Assembly: GCF_964340395.1 (NCBI RefSeq)
Contig: NC_135554.1
Coordinates: forward strand, 13,940,751-14,004,750
Direction of reading: 5' to 3'
Origin: Glandiceps talaboti
Lineage: Eukaryota; Hemichordata; Enteropneusta; Spengelidae
DNA: 64,000 nucleotides
Below the pieces are notes generated by a model. It was not told the DNA's origin and did no database searches. It saw only the letters and a list, made by a program, of their open reading frames with translations. Positions 26,043 to 40,400 of this stretch are shown here, one piece after another. Made by a program: the position numbers and the translations under genes. Position 1 is the stretch's first letter. Each line of letters starts with the position of its first letter.

Positions 26043-26926
26043 CTTTCAGACTTGTACAATGGCATCTGATAGTATTCATTACAGAATGTCATTCATTAGA
26101 CCTTATCAAATACTTGCAATAGAACTGTAGAGAGCGACTTGACACAATTCACCACAAAAAGAGAGAATCTAAAATACATGATCTATTATATTAGTATGTT
26201 GGCACTGAATTTATTTTGCTTTTAGCTGAAATAATGCATGTTTGTGGCAAAATAAATAGATAAAATTAAAATAAATGAAAATGGAAATACAACCACTTTT
26301 TCACTTTCTGGTGAATTATGAATATAACCATTTGAAGGTAATAAGGACAGCTTTACTAGTATTTGACATCAATGTAGTTACTCATGATGTACAAAAATGT
26401 ATGTTGTGATGTTGCAGTAATCACACTGTCAAAGTACATATCTGCCAAATTAAACTGAGCCAAAATACAAAAAAAATTACCTTTCTGATAAAAATTTTTA
26501 TGCATCAACATAAATATATTGAATGTACAGTACATACGTACATAGTAAGCATTTTGTTTTATGACTCAGAAAGGAAATTTCAAATGGTGTGCTTAGCCTT
26601 TTTCAGTGATTCACAACTGTTAAGATATATATATATGTACCTGTATAAAGTGAGCCGTACACTGTACACTATAATACTTAACAGAGATTAAGTCGTAATA
26701 AGTCTGATTTTTAAAGTATCTAGCATCAATCAAGCTATTGCCACAAAGCCATTTTATCGTCCTGATAATGTTATAAAAGCCATCAGCCTCATACTGATGC
26801 ACATTTTTCATGTCTTCCTTCTCTAGTTGTACATGCAGGTCACATCGCTCTAAGCTGGTCATAATTTCATTCAAATTGGCTTCGTGTTACCTGCTTAATT
26901 TGCATAATTAGGCATTTCTAATTTAT

Positions 26927-27095
26927 TCTTTTCATTCAAGAGAGAGAAATCTTAGCAACATGAAGTCTGTCATTCAAAACAGCAAAATCTCAGTGACATA
27001 GGGAGCTCTTTCATTGAGTCTACATGTATAGAGAAATATTGGTGACATAGGTAGCATTTTCATTCAAAAGAGAAATCTCATCAACATAAAGGGCC
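26927..27095 (+). repeat. Degenerate tandem repeat, about 50-60 bp
   Basis: Three or so units of tttcattcaa..agagaaatct followed by gtgacatagggagc-like words. Confidence 0.6.
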
Positions 27096-27337
27096 TTGTC
27101 TAGCAACCTGACCTTTGCCATGTGCATGTGTAGTAAATATTTTCTGGCTGATTGAAAGAGATTATTGTAAAAAAAATATATCAATCCAAATATCTGACAT
27201 GTGGTGAAATTGTTAATAGATAATTTTAACGTTTTGACATATGCAGTGTGCATTAACGTTTGTCCTGGTAAAACTATTATAGTATAGGTTTGTATGGTGA
27301 AGGATAGCTAGAGTGTAAACCATGATAGTGGTTTTAT

Positions 27338-27430
27338 TTAAAGGTTTGGTAAATCTACTAACGAAGGGGAAGGGTGGGGGGGGGTGTATTTTGGGTAGAA
27401 TTTACCTGCTTACCTTGGTGTATGCTGTAA
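27338..27430 (+). mobile_element. Family B MITE fragment
   Basis: aaaggtttggtaaatctac at the head and gtagaatttacctgcttacc at the tail flank a G-rich run (27374 region). Internal part lost. Confidence 0.5.
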
Positions 27431-27434
27431 CTTA

Positions 27435-29284
27435 GGTATACATGTACCTGCATGCATGCATCACAAGAAATTGTTTTGACTGACGACAATATTTTTGTCT
27501 CTCTTGAGAGGGCACACAGAGCTGATAACCAACCTTAAAAAAAACCACCCTGTTCAAATATTCATTGTGAACATTTGTCATTTGATAATAGTGACAATCT
27601 GATGAATTTATCAACAAATTCACGTGTAGACATCTTGTTATGACAGTAATGTTCACACACAAATGTGATATTTAAGAGTTGCTGTGTGTACTTTACCTTT
27701 ATCTCCAGCATAAAATATAATACTTCTGTATGCAAATAAGTTGACAAGAATTCATATTAGGAATTAGAAAATATTGAACAAATGATTTGTATGAAATATA
27801 GAAATATGTGAATTGATAATTGATGATAATTAGTATATTTTTATAATCTATAATTCTATGAGGGAAATAGGTTTGGAAAAGTGATTAAGTTGCAAAAATT
27901 TATGCAAATTTTCATGAAGTATATTATTATTATAAGTACATTTTGGAGGAAGGTCACCGAGCAATTACATGTATTGGATAAATTGGTCCAGTGAGAGGAG
28001 CTGACTATTTATATTAACTTCAGATACATTATAATACTAGAAAGTATCTTCCCAAAAGATATTAATGTAATTATTTTTTTTGAAGTGAAGTATCATAATG
28101 TGAATACATAAATATGTGTAGGAGTGATAGCACCTGGCGTACATGTACATGTACATGCATCCTACACGGTGGAACAGAAATCAATGAATCTCTGTGGCTG
28201 TACAATACATGTATAACGAAAGGTATTGCCTGAAGTAATATTTAAGAATGCAAAATTGCAGACGCAGTCCATCTAGGTGTAGCCTTTTACATTTTGAAGT
28301 AATCACCAGGCAGACATATAAGTATTGTATGTTTGACTTGCGGGGGTGTACCCTTATAATCGTGAGTAAATTGTGCAGGCTGTTTGTTAAAATGGTTCAT
28401 ATTGTCCATCATCTTGTCAGTGTGATTATGTTGACTTACGATTTGATGGAATGTGACAAGGTGATTGTGTCAGCGTTGCATAAGAATGATAACTTGATTA
28501 ACAGTCACATCTCCACAACATGATGTATGGTCTGGGCAGGACATGAATTTAGACTGTAGGATATGTTGTGTCATTCAGGTAGGTGGATGGCACAGCACAT
28601 CATTTCTTACAAGTTACAGACAAGACTAGTAAGTATACTGAAAAGTTACAGTGTCTTGTGGTCGAGGTTTTAGAACCTGGGAATGCAACTGAAAAGAGAG
28701 AAACATGTCAAACCTACAATTTTGTCACACACAAAAAAACATAGATATCCAATGTACATAATAAAGTAATAAAGTAAGATTTTGCACAGCAGTGCACCAA
28801 AATCCTAAGAGCTTCTGTTCAGAGGTGTTTTACGAAGTGAAAGGTAACTTTTAAAAATCCACCCTGTATAGCATGCATGCATGCAATATTCATTAAACAA
28901 CTCTTCGTACCGGTACAATACATTAGATTGTTACATACATGTACAGAGTGCATCAAAACTGTTTGATATCTTTTAGATAGAATGAAATGAAATTTTGTAT
29001 CTTTTATCATAAAAAAAGAAGATACATGTAGATAGCTGTGTTATCTTATAATATCATTTGTACGTTTTCATCTCAAGATAGAGGTAAAATATTGGATTGT
29101 ATTTCATGGCTCATTTTGAACAGTGTTTTTGCATTAGTTGGTAACCATTCATTTGGCAGGAAATTACTTTTCAATAATGCAGTCATTGTGTGCTAGCAAG
29201 GAAATTAGACATTCTTGGTGATTGCTTCGTATATAAGTCAGATCAAATGGCATACATTATGAGGGAAATATATTTTGCTTAGAG
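27435..29284. other. Non-coding DNA
   Basis: Apart from the family C remnant, no gene or repeat recognised. A 91-codon ORF (28248-28523) has no family resemblance. Confidence 0.5.
28551..28622. mobile_element. Family C MITE, degraded copy
   Basis: Left end tagactgtaggatatgttgtg matches the family C end. The right end (ttacagacaagacta) is eroded. Interior is short. Confidence 0.55.
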
Positions 29285-29327
<43 letters not shown>

Positions 29328-29331
29328 CGTG

Positions 29332-29380
<49 letters not shown>

Positions 29381-29389
29381 ATGTATATA

Positions 29390-29454
<65 letters not shown>

Positions 29455-29468
29455 ATGTATGCATGTAT
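29285..29468. repeat. (GT)n/(TATG)n compound microsatellite
   Basis: GT arrays at 29287-29362 and 29395-29437 interrupted and followed by ATGT units. Confidence 0.97.
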
Positions 29469-29569
29469 GTACATGATTAGTAGGTGTATACAAAACAATG
29501 TAATTCTTAGTAATGAAATTTTTTCTCAGAGTCAAAAGATTTCATGGAATTTGAATATTTCTGACTTAT

Positions 29570-29586
29570 CGGGGGGGGGGGGGGGG
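29570..29586. repeat. Poly-G run
   Basis: About 16 consecutive G. Confidence 0.95.
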
Positions 29587-30164
29587 TGTATTTTAAAATC
29601 ATTAAAGAACAAAATGAAGACAGTCTTCGGTGTCACCAGAGTCTAGAGATAGCCATTGCAACCTGACAATACAGCAAAGTACTATGTAAACAGATATTGC
29701 AAGAATTGTATTTGTCTAATGCTGCTTAAAGTACATAATAAAGTAATGTTGGTGAAGTTTGGTATGTGCTGCCATTTTGATATATTTCTCAGTTTGAGTT
29801 TGACTGGCATAAAATATTGGTTTCGTTATACTGCCATGTATTGATTTTATAGAACAAGCAATCAAGGTTTGTTATCCCTAGGCTGTACATTTGTATGACT
29901 ATTCTCACTGACACAAAGCTTTGTTATTTATTATAATAATAATAATAATGTCAAGGCAATATCCATTTTGCATATGACAGTGGCTGTCCATGTAATCTAT
30001 TGATATTTGTCATGTATGACAGTTATTGCCTACTTGTCATATTAATGTTTGTACTCAGCGTCTAGATTTTTAGTAGAAACTACAATGTATATAATATTAT
30101 GAAATTTGAATGTTTAAATGTTAATTTATCAACAGTATGTGTACGGTATGTATACAAAATTGAC

Positions 30165-31175
30165 TTTAAGAGGCTTTATGGTAAATTACCTAAGTTTCAT
30201 AACTCAGCCAGCTTTTTCAAAAAGTCTAAATTATTCAATATTTAAATCTTGATTATTTAAATTTAGATTTTTAGTTCATCATATATTAAAGATGAGATTG
30301 TTTTATTTCTATACTTGTCAAATTCATGGCACATTTATAAGGCTTTGCATTCATTTGTTATTTTTTGAGACTAGTATAGAATTTTGTAGAAATCAGCTAT
30401 ACAGTAGGGCATGCACACGTCTTAATTTAGTAATCTTCGTAGATAACCAATTGATTATCTGTGCCATGTCAAATTTATAGAATATGGTACTTAATGTTTG
30501 ATAAGGCAATGCATTAAAATTCATTCATCAATCTTTGAGAATTATATAGAATTTCATAGTAATCATAAATTTATGAATTATGCATGGCCATATCTCTATT
30601 CATCTTTACCCTTTTAGTTCAACTGATTTAGAAGTAAGATTACCTTTTCCTTCTTTCTCAGATTTATACAATATCATCGATTATCTTTTAGAACGTCCCG
30701 CTAATTATGAGCTTAGATCGATGTATATTTCTGAAGATATTTTTATACATCCGAATTTATGTAAATTTCAGCATCTATTACATTCCACAGAAGAAAGTAC
30801 TTTACGAAAACTAGGTATATTTCTTTATAAAGATTTTTCAGACACGAAAAGAAATTCTCTAACTTAAAATAATCTTTAACAAATCTGTCAACTTTTGTTA
30901 AGTTCTTATTTATTAGTAAATTTTGAAGTGTAACTCCTTGCAAAGGGGCCGACGGCCTTGAAATGCAATAAACATAAACATATTTATACAATATTTACAG
31001 TACAGTATTTTACTTCTCAGAAAAGCATTACATGCATCAATCTGTTTTCCTTGTCATTTTAAAAAATAAGATTATTCTTTCTTGTCAAATTAATAGAATA
31101 TTTACAATATGTCACTTTTAAGAAGCCATTAAATTCATTTATCAAAAATTTTTTTCTACAAAAGCCATGTTTTGA
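30165..31175 (+). repeat. Degenerate repeats with LINE-like tail
   Basis: Words such as tgtcaaatt..atagaatat, then aaggc..tgcattaaattcattcat and tatagaattt recur at about 30310, 30470 and 31085. At 30946-30984 the sequence ggccgacggccttgaaatgc runs into aataaacataaacata, the style of a non-LTR retrotransposon 3' end. A 95-codon ORF (30580-30867) precedes it but I cannot assign it. Confidence 0.45.
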
Positions 31176-31179
31176 TAGT

Positions 31180-32815
31180 CAGGGCTAAACCTTTTAGTCT
31201 ACACTTGCCTGGCATTGGAAAATGATAAATGTGGGCAATCCTAGTGTGTTTAGTACTTAGAGAGCTGCCAAATAGTCTCGTCAAAGGCTTTTAATTCTTT
31301 GACGCCTCACTAATTTGTTGCGAAACTTGTAGAAGGTAAGACTCTGAGCTAGTGACTCATCATGGCCAACTGGATAATAGTATATATACATGTATTCTAT
31401 AATCTAATTAGAGAACAGTATATATTATACTCGCATTTTAGCTAGATTTAGGACAACTGTACTAATTGTTTTCCCTGAGGCGACAATATAGATAAACTTC
31501 AGCTCTACTGTTTTTGGTTGATTACTTCATAGATGGCAGATAACTCACAGAAGAATTTGTCCATCATTTTGTCTGTTGATATTGAAACACTTGTACGAAT
31601 AGAGTAAACTTTGTCTGGAGATTTGCCTTTTCTAATGTTCACATGGTCTGATGAGGCATGGTTTGCAGTCTGTTGTTACAGTTGATAATCATAAATGTAC
31701 TTGGTAAATTTTAACTGTGGGAGTCTTCTTATCATACTGAGTTCCCAGCCACAATTTAGCTCAAGGTTTCCTCTTTCTCTGTTTATACCAGACTTTCTAA
31801 ACTTTTAAACATTGATGTGTCCAAACATGGTATGCGTTTCATCATTTTGTCAAGCAGTTTCGTCAAGCAACTTAACAATCACACGGGCATGCATGTACAT
31901 GTACCGAGTCATGTATACACATTTTCTTTGTCAAGTAATAAAGTACATTGTATAGTTTGCATTGTTCATCAAGGTTTGTCTTGAAAGGATGGTGCATTTA
32001 ATTAGGAGGAGGAGGAAATCACCCACTATCCCCCCACTCCTACCCCTACCCCCAATGCTAACACATGTATATTATACAAGTTCTCCTAATCTTATAATCG
32101 TGTAAGAATTTGGGAGGTGCTCCAGCTTGAACAGATAATATACCAGGAACTTCTTTTTAACACTTGTTTACAGCTACATGTAGTGGTGTATATATAATTA
32201 TACAAACATCACACATTTTGTACATTGTAAATTGCTTAATAAAAGAGAAATTGCACCATTTTCATATGTTATTATCAAGATGATAGCGAAAAAAATCCTT
32301 GTAATAATATAACCAAGTCCTTATAAGTAATGTGTATGTAAAATTTAGTGAAGAGTTCATATGAGCTATCTTAGTGTCCATGAGTTATCAGAAGAAGACA
32401 CGTCTACTTAAAATATGTGGATAATGGTAAAACAAACACTGCATAACTTTCAGTGATATTATGATATAAACACAACCCCTGTTATCATATTTTACATAAA
32501 TGTTATTGTCAAACAGATACATAGCAAAGTAGTGTAATGATTGACTGATATTCCAGGAATGAGCAATATTCCGTTTATAGAATGCTATTATCTGTCTAAT
32601 CCTAGCAATGTGATTTAGCGTGTGTTTATTTTGGGACACACTCACTACTTACTAAATACTTAAAGCCATTGGCAGCTGTATAAACTATAAAATGTAAATT
32701 GTGATTAATAGTTTGTACGTTTTTGTTCCTTGTTATATATTATTTTTCGAATTACATATCTATAAAAGTATGTGTAAGTTTATACAATCTTTATTTCACC
32801 CTGGATGAAGATTAC
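31180..32815. other. Non-coding DNA
   Basis: No gene or defined repeat recognised. A short C-rich stretch near 32027-32053. Confidence 0.5.
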
Positions 32816-32820
32816 ATGTA

Positions 32821-33130
32821 TTAGCAAATGAAACAGTATACTTTTACACTTGATATGGATGCTATAAACGATTGTGGTGCATACAGAAAACGCAACTCTT
32901 TACTTTGGTATTATGGATTGTATTAGCAAATGAAACAGTATACTTTTGCACTTGATATGGATGCTATAAACGATTGTGGTGCATACAGAAAATGCAACTC
33001 TTTACTTTGGTGTTATGGGTTGTGTTAGCAAATGAAACAGTAAACTCTTACCCTTGATATGGATGCTATCAACGATTGTGGTACATACAAATGTACAGAA
33101 AATGCTTTACTTTGGTGTTATGGGTTGTAA
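32821..33130 (+). repeat. 102-bp tandem repeat, three copies
   Basis: ttagcaaatgaaacagta starts at 32821, 32923 and 33025. Each unit contains gatatggatgctat, acgattgtggtgcataca and ctttactttggt. The third unit is slightly diverged. Confidence 0.95.
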
Positions 33131-33867
33131 ATTGTTAATATGAATTCAAAATTAAGTTATGTTTAGATTTCAAAAATTTAAAACTGTCCACAAATGAAAT
33201 AGAGTTTGCACAGGAATACATATGTGGAGTACACGCTGTGATGATTGTACATTTTCATGCAGAAGTGGAAAAATTATTCTGGCATGCTACATATTGCCAT
33301 GTATTGATGATATCTATGAGTTGTAGAAGTTGTACTCTGGAAAAAGTTAATTTTTGTAATATTTTTTTGTTGTAATACTAGTAATAGACTTTTTCAGCCA
33401 AAAGGTTACCAATTTTGTACCTCATGGAGTTTTGATGTGACACAACCCATGACACATAAGTACAAGTGTAAGCATATACAAAAAATGTATGTATCTGCAT
33501 GATTATTTGCACCTGTAAGTATTCTCGCAGTATTCTCTGTCGCCATACAATTTAAAGTATGGTAGAAGACAGTCTGAGAGCAAACTTGAATGCAAATAAA
33601 TCTGAATATTAAACTGGCTCTCATACATCATTGGGTTCTGTTATTAGAACATATGGTTTCTGAAACAGCAAAATTTCATAAAATTAATACTGTGTATACG
33701 AATTTGCATATCATTTGAATACACGTATGCATTAATGTTTTTGGTATCGTACTGCAGTGCAAATGCCACTAGTATGCTCATGCATCAGTGTTAGTAATTT
33801 CTGGTACACAATGATAATATATGTTAAAATATTTTGACTTATTTTTTTCCTCTTTGCTTCATTACAG
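33131..33867. other. Non-coding DNA just 5' of exon a
   Basis: Intronic by inference, since exon a starts with an acceptor preceded by a pyrimidine-rich tract (33840-33860). No exon recognised. Confidence 0.6.
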
Positions 33868-34134
33868 AGTGATTATGATGATCAACAGAACACACCAGAA
33901 CAATCTGCAAGCCCAAAACCACCAGGAGAATTTGTATTTTCTTTACCACGTAATTTTAAGCTTAACCGACAATTGTCCGAAGATGCAAGATTAACCAGAC
34001 GTGGGAGTGTTGGAGCAACTCTTTCAGCTCACCATCTTTCAGTTAGTACCAGCCATGGTAGCGGGGAGACTTCTAACTTACTGCGAATGAGACAAGTGCT
34101 TGGTCAGTCAGCGCCATCTCTCTCTGCAAGCATG
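33868..34134 (+). CDS. MAST: MAST exon a (N-terminal Ser-rich region)
   Basis: 267 nt, 89 codons, phase 0 to 0, starting SDYDDQQ and ending APSLSASM. Acceptor ttcattacag at 33867, donor gtaagt at 34135. It carries the MAST N-terminal blocks [19 protein letters not shown] and LGQSAPSL, which match vertebrate MAST ([26 protein letters not shown]). It is basic and Ser-rich with RRGS-type phosphorylation sites. The acceptor shows this is not the first exon. I could not find the exon that precedes it. Confidence 0.95.
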
Positions 34135-36867
34135 GTAAGTGTACACGTATGTCACAAACCATTCAGAATTATATCTCCCAAAAAGATTCAACATCAGCAG
34201 TGAATTCCTGAATACAATTACACCGTTGCACAAATGCAATTATTTTATTTATTTATCAAAACCAAATTTTGTTCCAGGTCACAAATGTCATTTTTCCAAG
34301 TGGTTACACCTAGAGGAGAAGTGACCACTCAGAGTACATAATTATATAAATTTTCAGTATGCTAGGAGTGCTAACCCTAACCCTATCCCTAACTGAACCC
34401 CCTAGTTATGTGTATATTGTTTGTCTTGCCCATCATGGACCATGTACATTGTCTTTCTTGTCCATTAATGATTAAGGCACTATTTAGTGTCTGTATTGTT
34501 TTTGCCTTGCCTTTGATGGACTATACAAAGTGTCTTTGACATATTTGCACTCAAGTTTATAAATCCTCAATTATTTTTTGCCAATAAATAACAAAGAAAA
34601 GTAAAAAACCTAATAACAGACGTATAAATTAGCATATTATTAAAAAAAAATTAAGAAGTACTATGCCATAGGGTTAACTTCTACAGTGTACATGATATGT
34701 AGATTCAACTTAATACATCTAGCCATTTGTTTTTTGAGAATGAAATAAACCGTGTAGCAAATTGAAGAATGCACTTATGTAGTTCTTAATTCTGTTCTTC
34801 AAATTTTTGGCAGTGTTAAAAGTAGATATCTATTGCTTTTATGTAGAACAGAACAGAACAGAAAATATGAGATGGATTTCTAAATTCTATACAGTACCAG
34901 GAGATATGAAATTGACTTTAGACGCTGGAATGATTTCAATTCTTGATCTTGATGTATGCAGTTTATGAAATTATATAACTTATAAGAAAAAGAAACTTGC
35001 CATTTTGAAAGGAGTATTGTTTCTTATCCCAGTCACCCCTCTTTAATAGCAAAGATATAGAGATATTGAACTGCCAAGAAAAAAGAAGATAATTCAAAGG
35101 TTCCTAAACTGTATATATGCTCATTGTCACCTCCTTTTATGTGGTGGGAGTGACATAAGTTATAACATGATAAAACAAGAGGATATGAACTCAGATCCCA
35201 TTTATAAATAACCCCCCTCAAAATGCTTTTACCAGAGAAATTCAATTTCCTATGTTATCCGAAGTAACGAATGCAATGTACCCCAGTAGGTGATGTGATA
35301 TCTTAGTGCACTCTGCCATGTATACCTGTAATAACATCAAAGGTGATAGTTGCACACACTTTATTGTGTTCCTCATGATTTGTATTGAATTACAGCCCTG
35401 ACAGATAGCAACATGTTACACAATACTTAGTCTTTGCTGTTGTTGCATTAGTATGTAACTTTATATCAGTTATAGAAGAACAGGTGCTAGTCCATGGTGT
35501 CGGTGTTCCTCCTGTCTTTTTCTGCATTTATACTCGCATCTTTTTTTTTTTGAATGGTAATCGCATCTTGCATGTGATAAATCACCCTGTAGGTATCACT
35601 GAATATTTTAGCAAAATAAGAAGGTAGATAGATGACAAAACAGATAACAGTAACAAAGATATCCTGAACGAGGGCACCAGGCCATCTTGTGCCCCTTGTT
35701 AAAATGACGACACCCCCCCCCCCCCCCCACCCACCCAACAAGTTCTCTGCAACCATGCCCACATGTAAGTTACATGTACTCTTTCCTCGGGTCATGTTTC
35801 ATAACCTACATGTACAGTTTGTGTCTGGTCACCAAGTCCTCTTGTGACCAAATTATAGAGAGATCTGAGAAAATAATTGAGAGCTCAGACAGCTTCCAGG
35901 GAAGAATTCATGGCAGGAGCTTTACTCGCAGACATGTTGATTACGAAAGCAGTGGCAATGTACTTTTACAGAAGGCAAAATTAAATCTTTTCATCTTCTT
36001 ATTTCTTGTTTGCCTATCTTGGCTTTAAAGTCTCCACCCCCACATGCCATTCAGACTGAGCCATATCAATTGTCATAGTCACACAGATGATATTTTTAAA
36101 AAAAATATATATTTATTGCGAGAAATTATAAACATACAAACATACACACTTATCTAAAAATGTACAAAGTATCGAAATTTGCAAATCAATCAATGTATCA
36201 AGAATAGAGACACAAACAATTACAAATCAAATCGTATTTGAGGAACAATTCATTGCTGTAGCTTAGACAGTAGTCTGGATGCCAACGTGGTCTGTAACGA
36301 AACCACGCCTGGTGACGTGAGTGGAGGTGTAAATCATAACGATACCGTAAAGGAACTAGACTATACTTAGACAGAGATGATAAAAACAGTGGCAATGTAC
36401 TTTATAGACCATAAAGTTAAAACCAGAATGCAATTAAACGTACTTTTGCTGGAGGTTATATGTCGTTATAGAGGTTTTCTCGTCATCGTATTCTTCATCC
36501 TGTGTGTATTAGTTGGCCAGCCACTTACTCATTTACTGCCTCTAGAGATGGAACCACAAAACCGTAAATTGCTGCGAATATTCAATTGTAAGACAGCAAG
36601 ATATACTTTTGGTGGCTTATATTTGGTTTGCTCTAGTCTTGAACATGATGTATGACTGGTAATCAAAAGCGGAGGGAGGGGAGAAAGCAAACCCCCCCCC
36701 CCACCCATGTCCCAATGACTTTTCACAGGGTGCTACTACAGCCATGCCTACCTTCTTCCTGAGTATGGTTTGGAAATGGTGATAACATCAAGTGTATAAA
36801 GTTAACAGGATTTATGTCAAAAAAGATATACTCATCTGAACTGAAAGTAATGACAGCCACAAAATTG

Positions 36868-36946
<79 letters not shown>

Positions 36947-37443
36947 CGCACGCTAGTGAAATAGAAATTAAAAGCACTGATCACAGTGTTCCATGTCCTA
37001 ACTATAAAACAAGTTCAGACCATTGTGAGGATATGGTTCATATACATGTATGTATATATCCTGGTATATGTGATTTGATTCTCAAGATATGAATTTTGTA
37101 CGTAGAGTTGTGATTGTAATTCAACCCGTTCTATATCTGCTACACATTGCCTGTAATCAATGATTAATGCACTGCATGAATGTATAAATGTGATAGCTGT
37201 GCAAATGTCAACAGACATATGGACCATCTGAACTTTTCACCCCACAAAGCTAAGTTACTTGCATTGATTTATGTCAAAGACTCACATATCTCACAAACAT
37301 TTCCAGGATACAGTGTGTATGTACATGTACATGTATGTGTGTCATACCTTGTATACTTAACATAAATACGTCCATATACATGTACGTATACAGACATATA
37401 TCGTACATGCATTACGTACTTGTATGTACATGAATACATTTTT

Positions 37444-37492
<49 letters not shown>

Positions 37493-40400
37493 ATAGTCCC
37501 GCCAGCAACTGTATACATGTATACCGTGTAGTTAGAGTGAACTTGGCAAATGTCAAATGAACTCGATGCAATCAATACTGTCTCCTGTGGAATTCGTTTC
37601 CTGATTATGAGGACATCGGGAGAGTGCCAGGGGATGATACAACACAGACATAATCCTATTATTATTAGTTGCATTATTCAACTAGCTGTTAGCCACCTAC
37701 ATGTACACCTGTAAATAGACAACATACAACAGAACAAAGAGATTTATTACTTGTTTTATCGGGACATCACTTTTTGTTGGTCTTGTCCGTCTTTTTGACA
37801 AAATTCACTGATTTGATCGATGAGACTATATACAACCTGTTACAGCATTGTTGAGAGTATATTGTAGTGAAATCTACAGGATGTGATTGCTGAAAGTTGT
37901 CTAACGACAACTGGAACTGATGCAAAGATAATCTGATTAGTATAGTAAAGCAGTGGCGTAGGCAGTGAGATACTCTGTGTTAGTTCCCTCACACATATTC
38001 CGTATGAATACCATAGTGTTTTTATGTTGTTGCTATTAATGTTTTACTACATGATAAGTTGTCAAATTTTACAATGAAATTCACATGACCAGTGTGAAGG
38101 GAATAGACACAACTGTGATTTTCAAGATAGGCCCCTGTGTATTTGTGTTGTATGTATGTATGTATGTATGTATGTATGTATGTATGTATGTATGTGTGGC
38201 GTGATGATTGAAACGCTGTATAAACTTATTTCTACATGTACAATCTCTAATCAGATTAGTCATGAAATATTATAATTTCTTCTTATTACCCATATATTAT
38301 TAGCAATTGGTTGGAGATAATTGACTATTTTCAGTTTAGGTTGAATATTCAGTTTCAGAAAAGATGTCGGTTACAGCTACCGAATATTTAATAATTCATC
38401 TAAAGTTGACATTGCACTTCCTCGCAAGCCAGAGCCTTTAAGTGGCTTGTAATTTTATGATGATGCATTTATACAACTGTAGGAGTAAACACAGCAATTA
38501 ACAACATTTCATCTAACTCATCTAACCAATGGTAGTAAAATGAAATGCAAACCCATCAAATCACATCACAAAGTGACATGCATGTTACATCGTAACATAC
38601 CTATCTCCCTCTAATGTCATACAACATCAAACCATTATCCCACTCACATGTTTTTCCATCTCTCTCTCTCTCTCTCTCTCTCTGTTTTCCATCCTCAGCC
38701 AATGACAAAGGCCCTCGTGATGCAGGTGCGTATCTTAGATCTTGAATGTAACACAGGAAAATTAGTATGAGAGAATTGCAAGATAGCAGTTTAAAAAAGA
38801 TGCACATTGTATCTTCTTGCAAGATCATGAATATGCAGTACTCATTAACATAAATGAATACTAATTAGCTTACCATCATGCATTGGGTGTCGATCTGAAT
38901 CATACATTGTTGTGTATATAGAGAAATATTTACATTTTGAAACAGAAAATACTAGTCTAAGAGATGTTTTTAAACTAGAATTTCATGCTTTTATTTCTTG
39001 TTTGTTTGTTTGTTTGTTTGTTTGTTTGTTTGTTTGTTTGTAAGATATGCCATGTTGGGGTGCCCTCATGTAATTGACCTTCACATCTAACCAGTGAAGG
39101 CAAAACAACATGGCGTATCTCACAGACAGAGTCGGAGTCTTATACTGCTACTGAAAATTGGTAATCTTTCACATTATGTTTCTTAGAATCTACTAGTTAT
39201 TTTGTTTATTCTCGTTCTAATAACAACAAACCAAATTCTCAATGTCTAAAATATGAGAATCAGGTGTTTACAGATTCACAAAAGACGATATATAAACACA
39301 AATCATCTACTAGAGAGAGTATTAATTCTCAGGAAAAAAACATGAGAGAAGAGTGTAATGTGAGCATGTGTTCACTCTTTAGACTTCTTGCAATATTTTT
39401 TGTAGGTTTTGTTAAAGATTGGAGTGAACGTAATATGTACTTTGGCACAATGATTGAATTTATAACAAACAGACAATTTTTCAACATATTTTACACCAAT
39501 ATACATGTTACAACCCATTGTACATCTATAATTCCTGTTTGCTTCTCTTATGACAACAGTTTACCAGTGGTGAACCAGTGACATATTCTTTTACGGTGCC
39601 AACAAGTCAGAACTAATCACTCGAGAATCAGTTCAAATATCAAGTACATGTACCGTGTACATGCGGTATCATACAGTACATGCGGTATCATACAGTACAC
39701 ACACAAATATGCCAAGTACACTACAGTACACTATCAGTACAATTCATTTCATTTATCACTGCTGATCTTGATACTTATTATTGAGACTGAGTCTTGGCTA
39801 TTTTACTATGCACGATTCATTTAGAACAAAAAATATACAATTTATATACTCTTGTCATTCTATGTCACGACGACACTTCTATGTCACAACAATGCATCTC
39901 TACGTCACTGGTTTGCTGTGTTTGAAATATAGAGTCAAAACGTTCCCTGATTTTTCTTCGATATTACTAGCGCTGGTATAATTATGTTATTCACCAATAT
40001 TTTTCTTTGTTCACCTGGAAAATACTCATGACTAAAGGGTTATGTCACTACTTGTCTAGCAACTTGTAGGGAAAAAAGACCCCGTAGGTCATGAGTATTT
40101 TCCTTGGCTGAACGAAGAAAAATATTGGGGAATAACATCTAATTGCTGAAAAAGTTAAAAAATATTTCAAAGGCCAACTACTGGTAAAATGCTGTCCAGA
40201 TGGAAGCAAACATGAACCAAGAGCAGAGCAACAATGGATGACTTTAGTGGATTGACAAAGAGAGAGAAATTTTACAAAATATGTGAATACAATTGAATTG
40301 TGCTTTATAGATAACAATCCTTATTATTGCAACAATATTTTTATTAATGATAACTAGATAGTGTGTAACATTTGCTAATCTCAATGTATTTCTCACAATT

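Noticed and set aside
30580-30867. 95-codon ORF as a gene
   Set aside because: No family resemblance. It sits in a degenerate repeat region next to a LINE-like tail.
34370-34392. Telomeric DNA
   Set aside because: Only three to four imperfect CCCTAA units, inside an intron.
36095-36370. Antisense LINE 3' end suggested by an A/T tract and a 65-codon minus ORF
   Set aside because: No reverse transcriptase motif and no second copy in the window to compare.
39264-39581. 105-codon ORF inside the first MAST intron as a gene or exon
   Set aside because: No recognisable motif, no convincing splice sites, AT-rich composition like the flanks.
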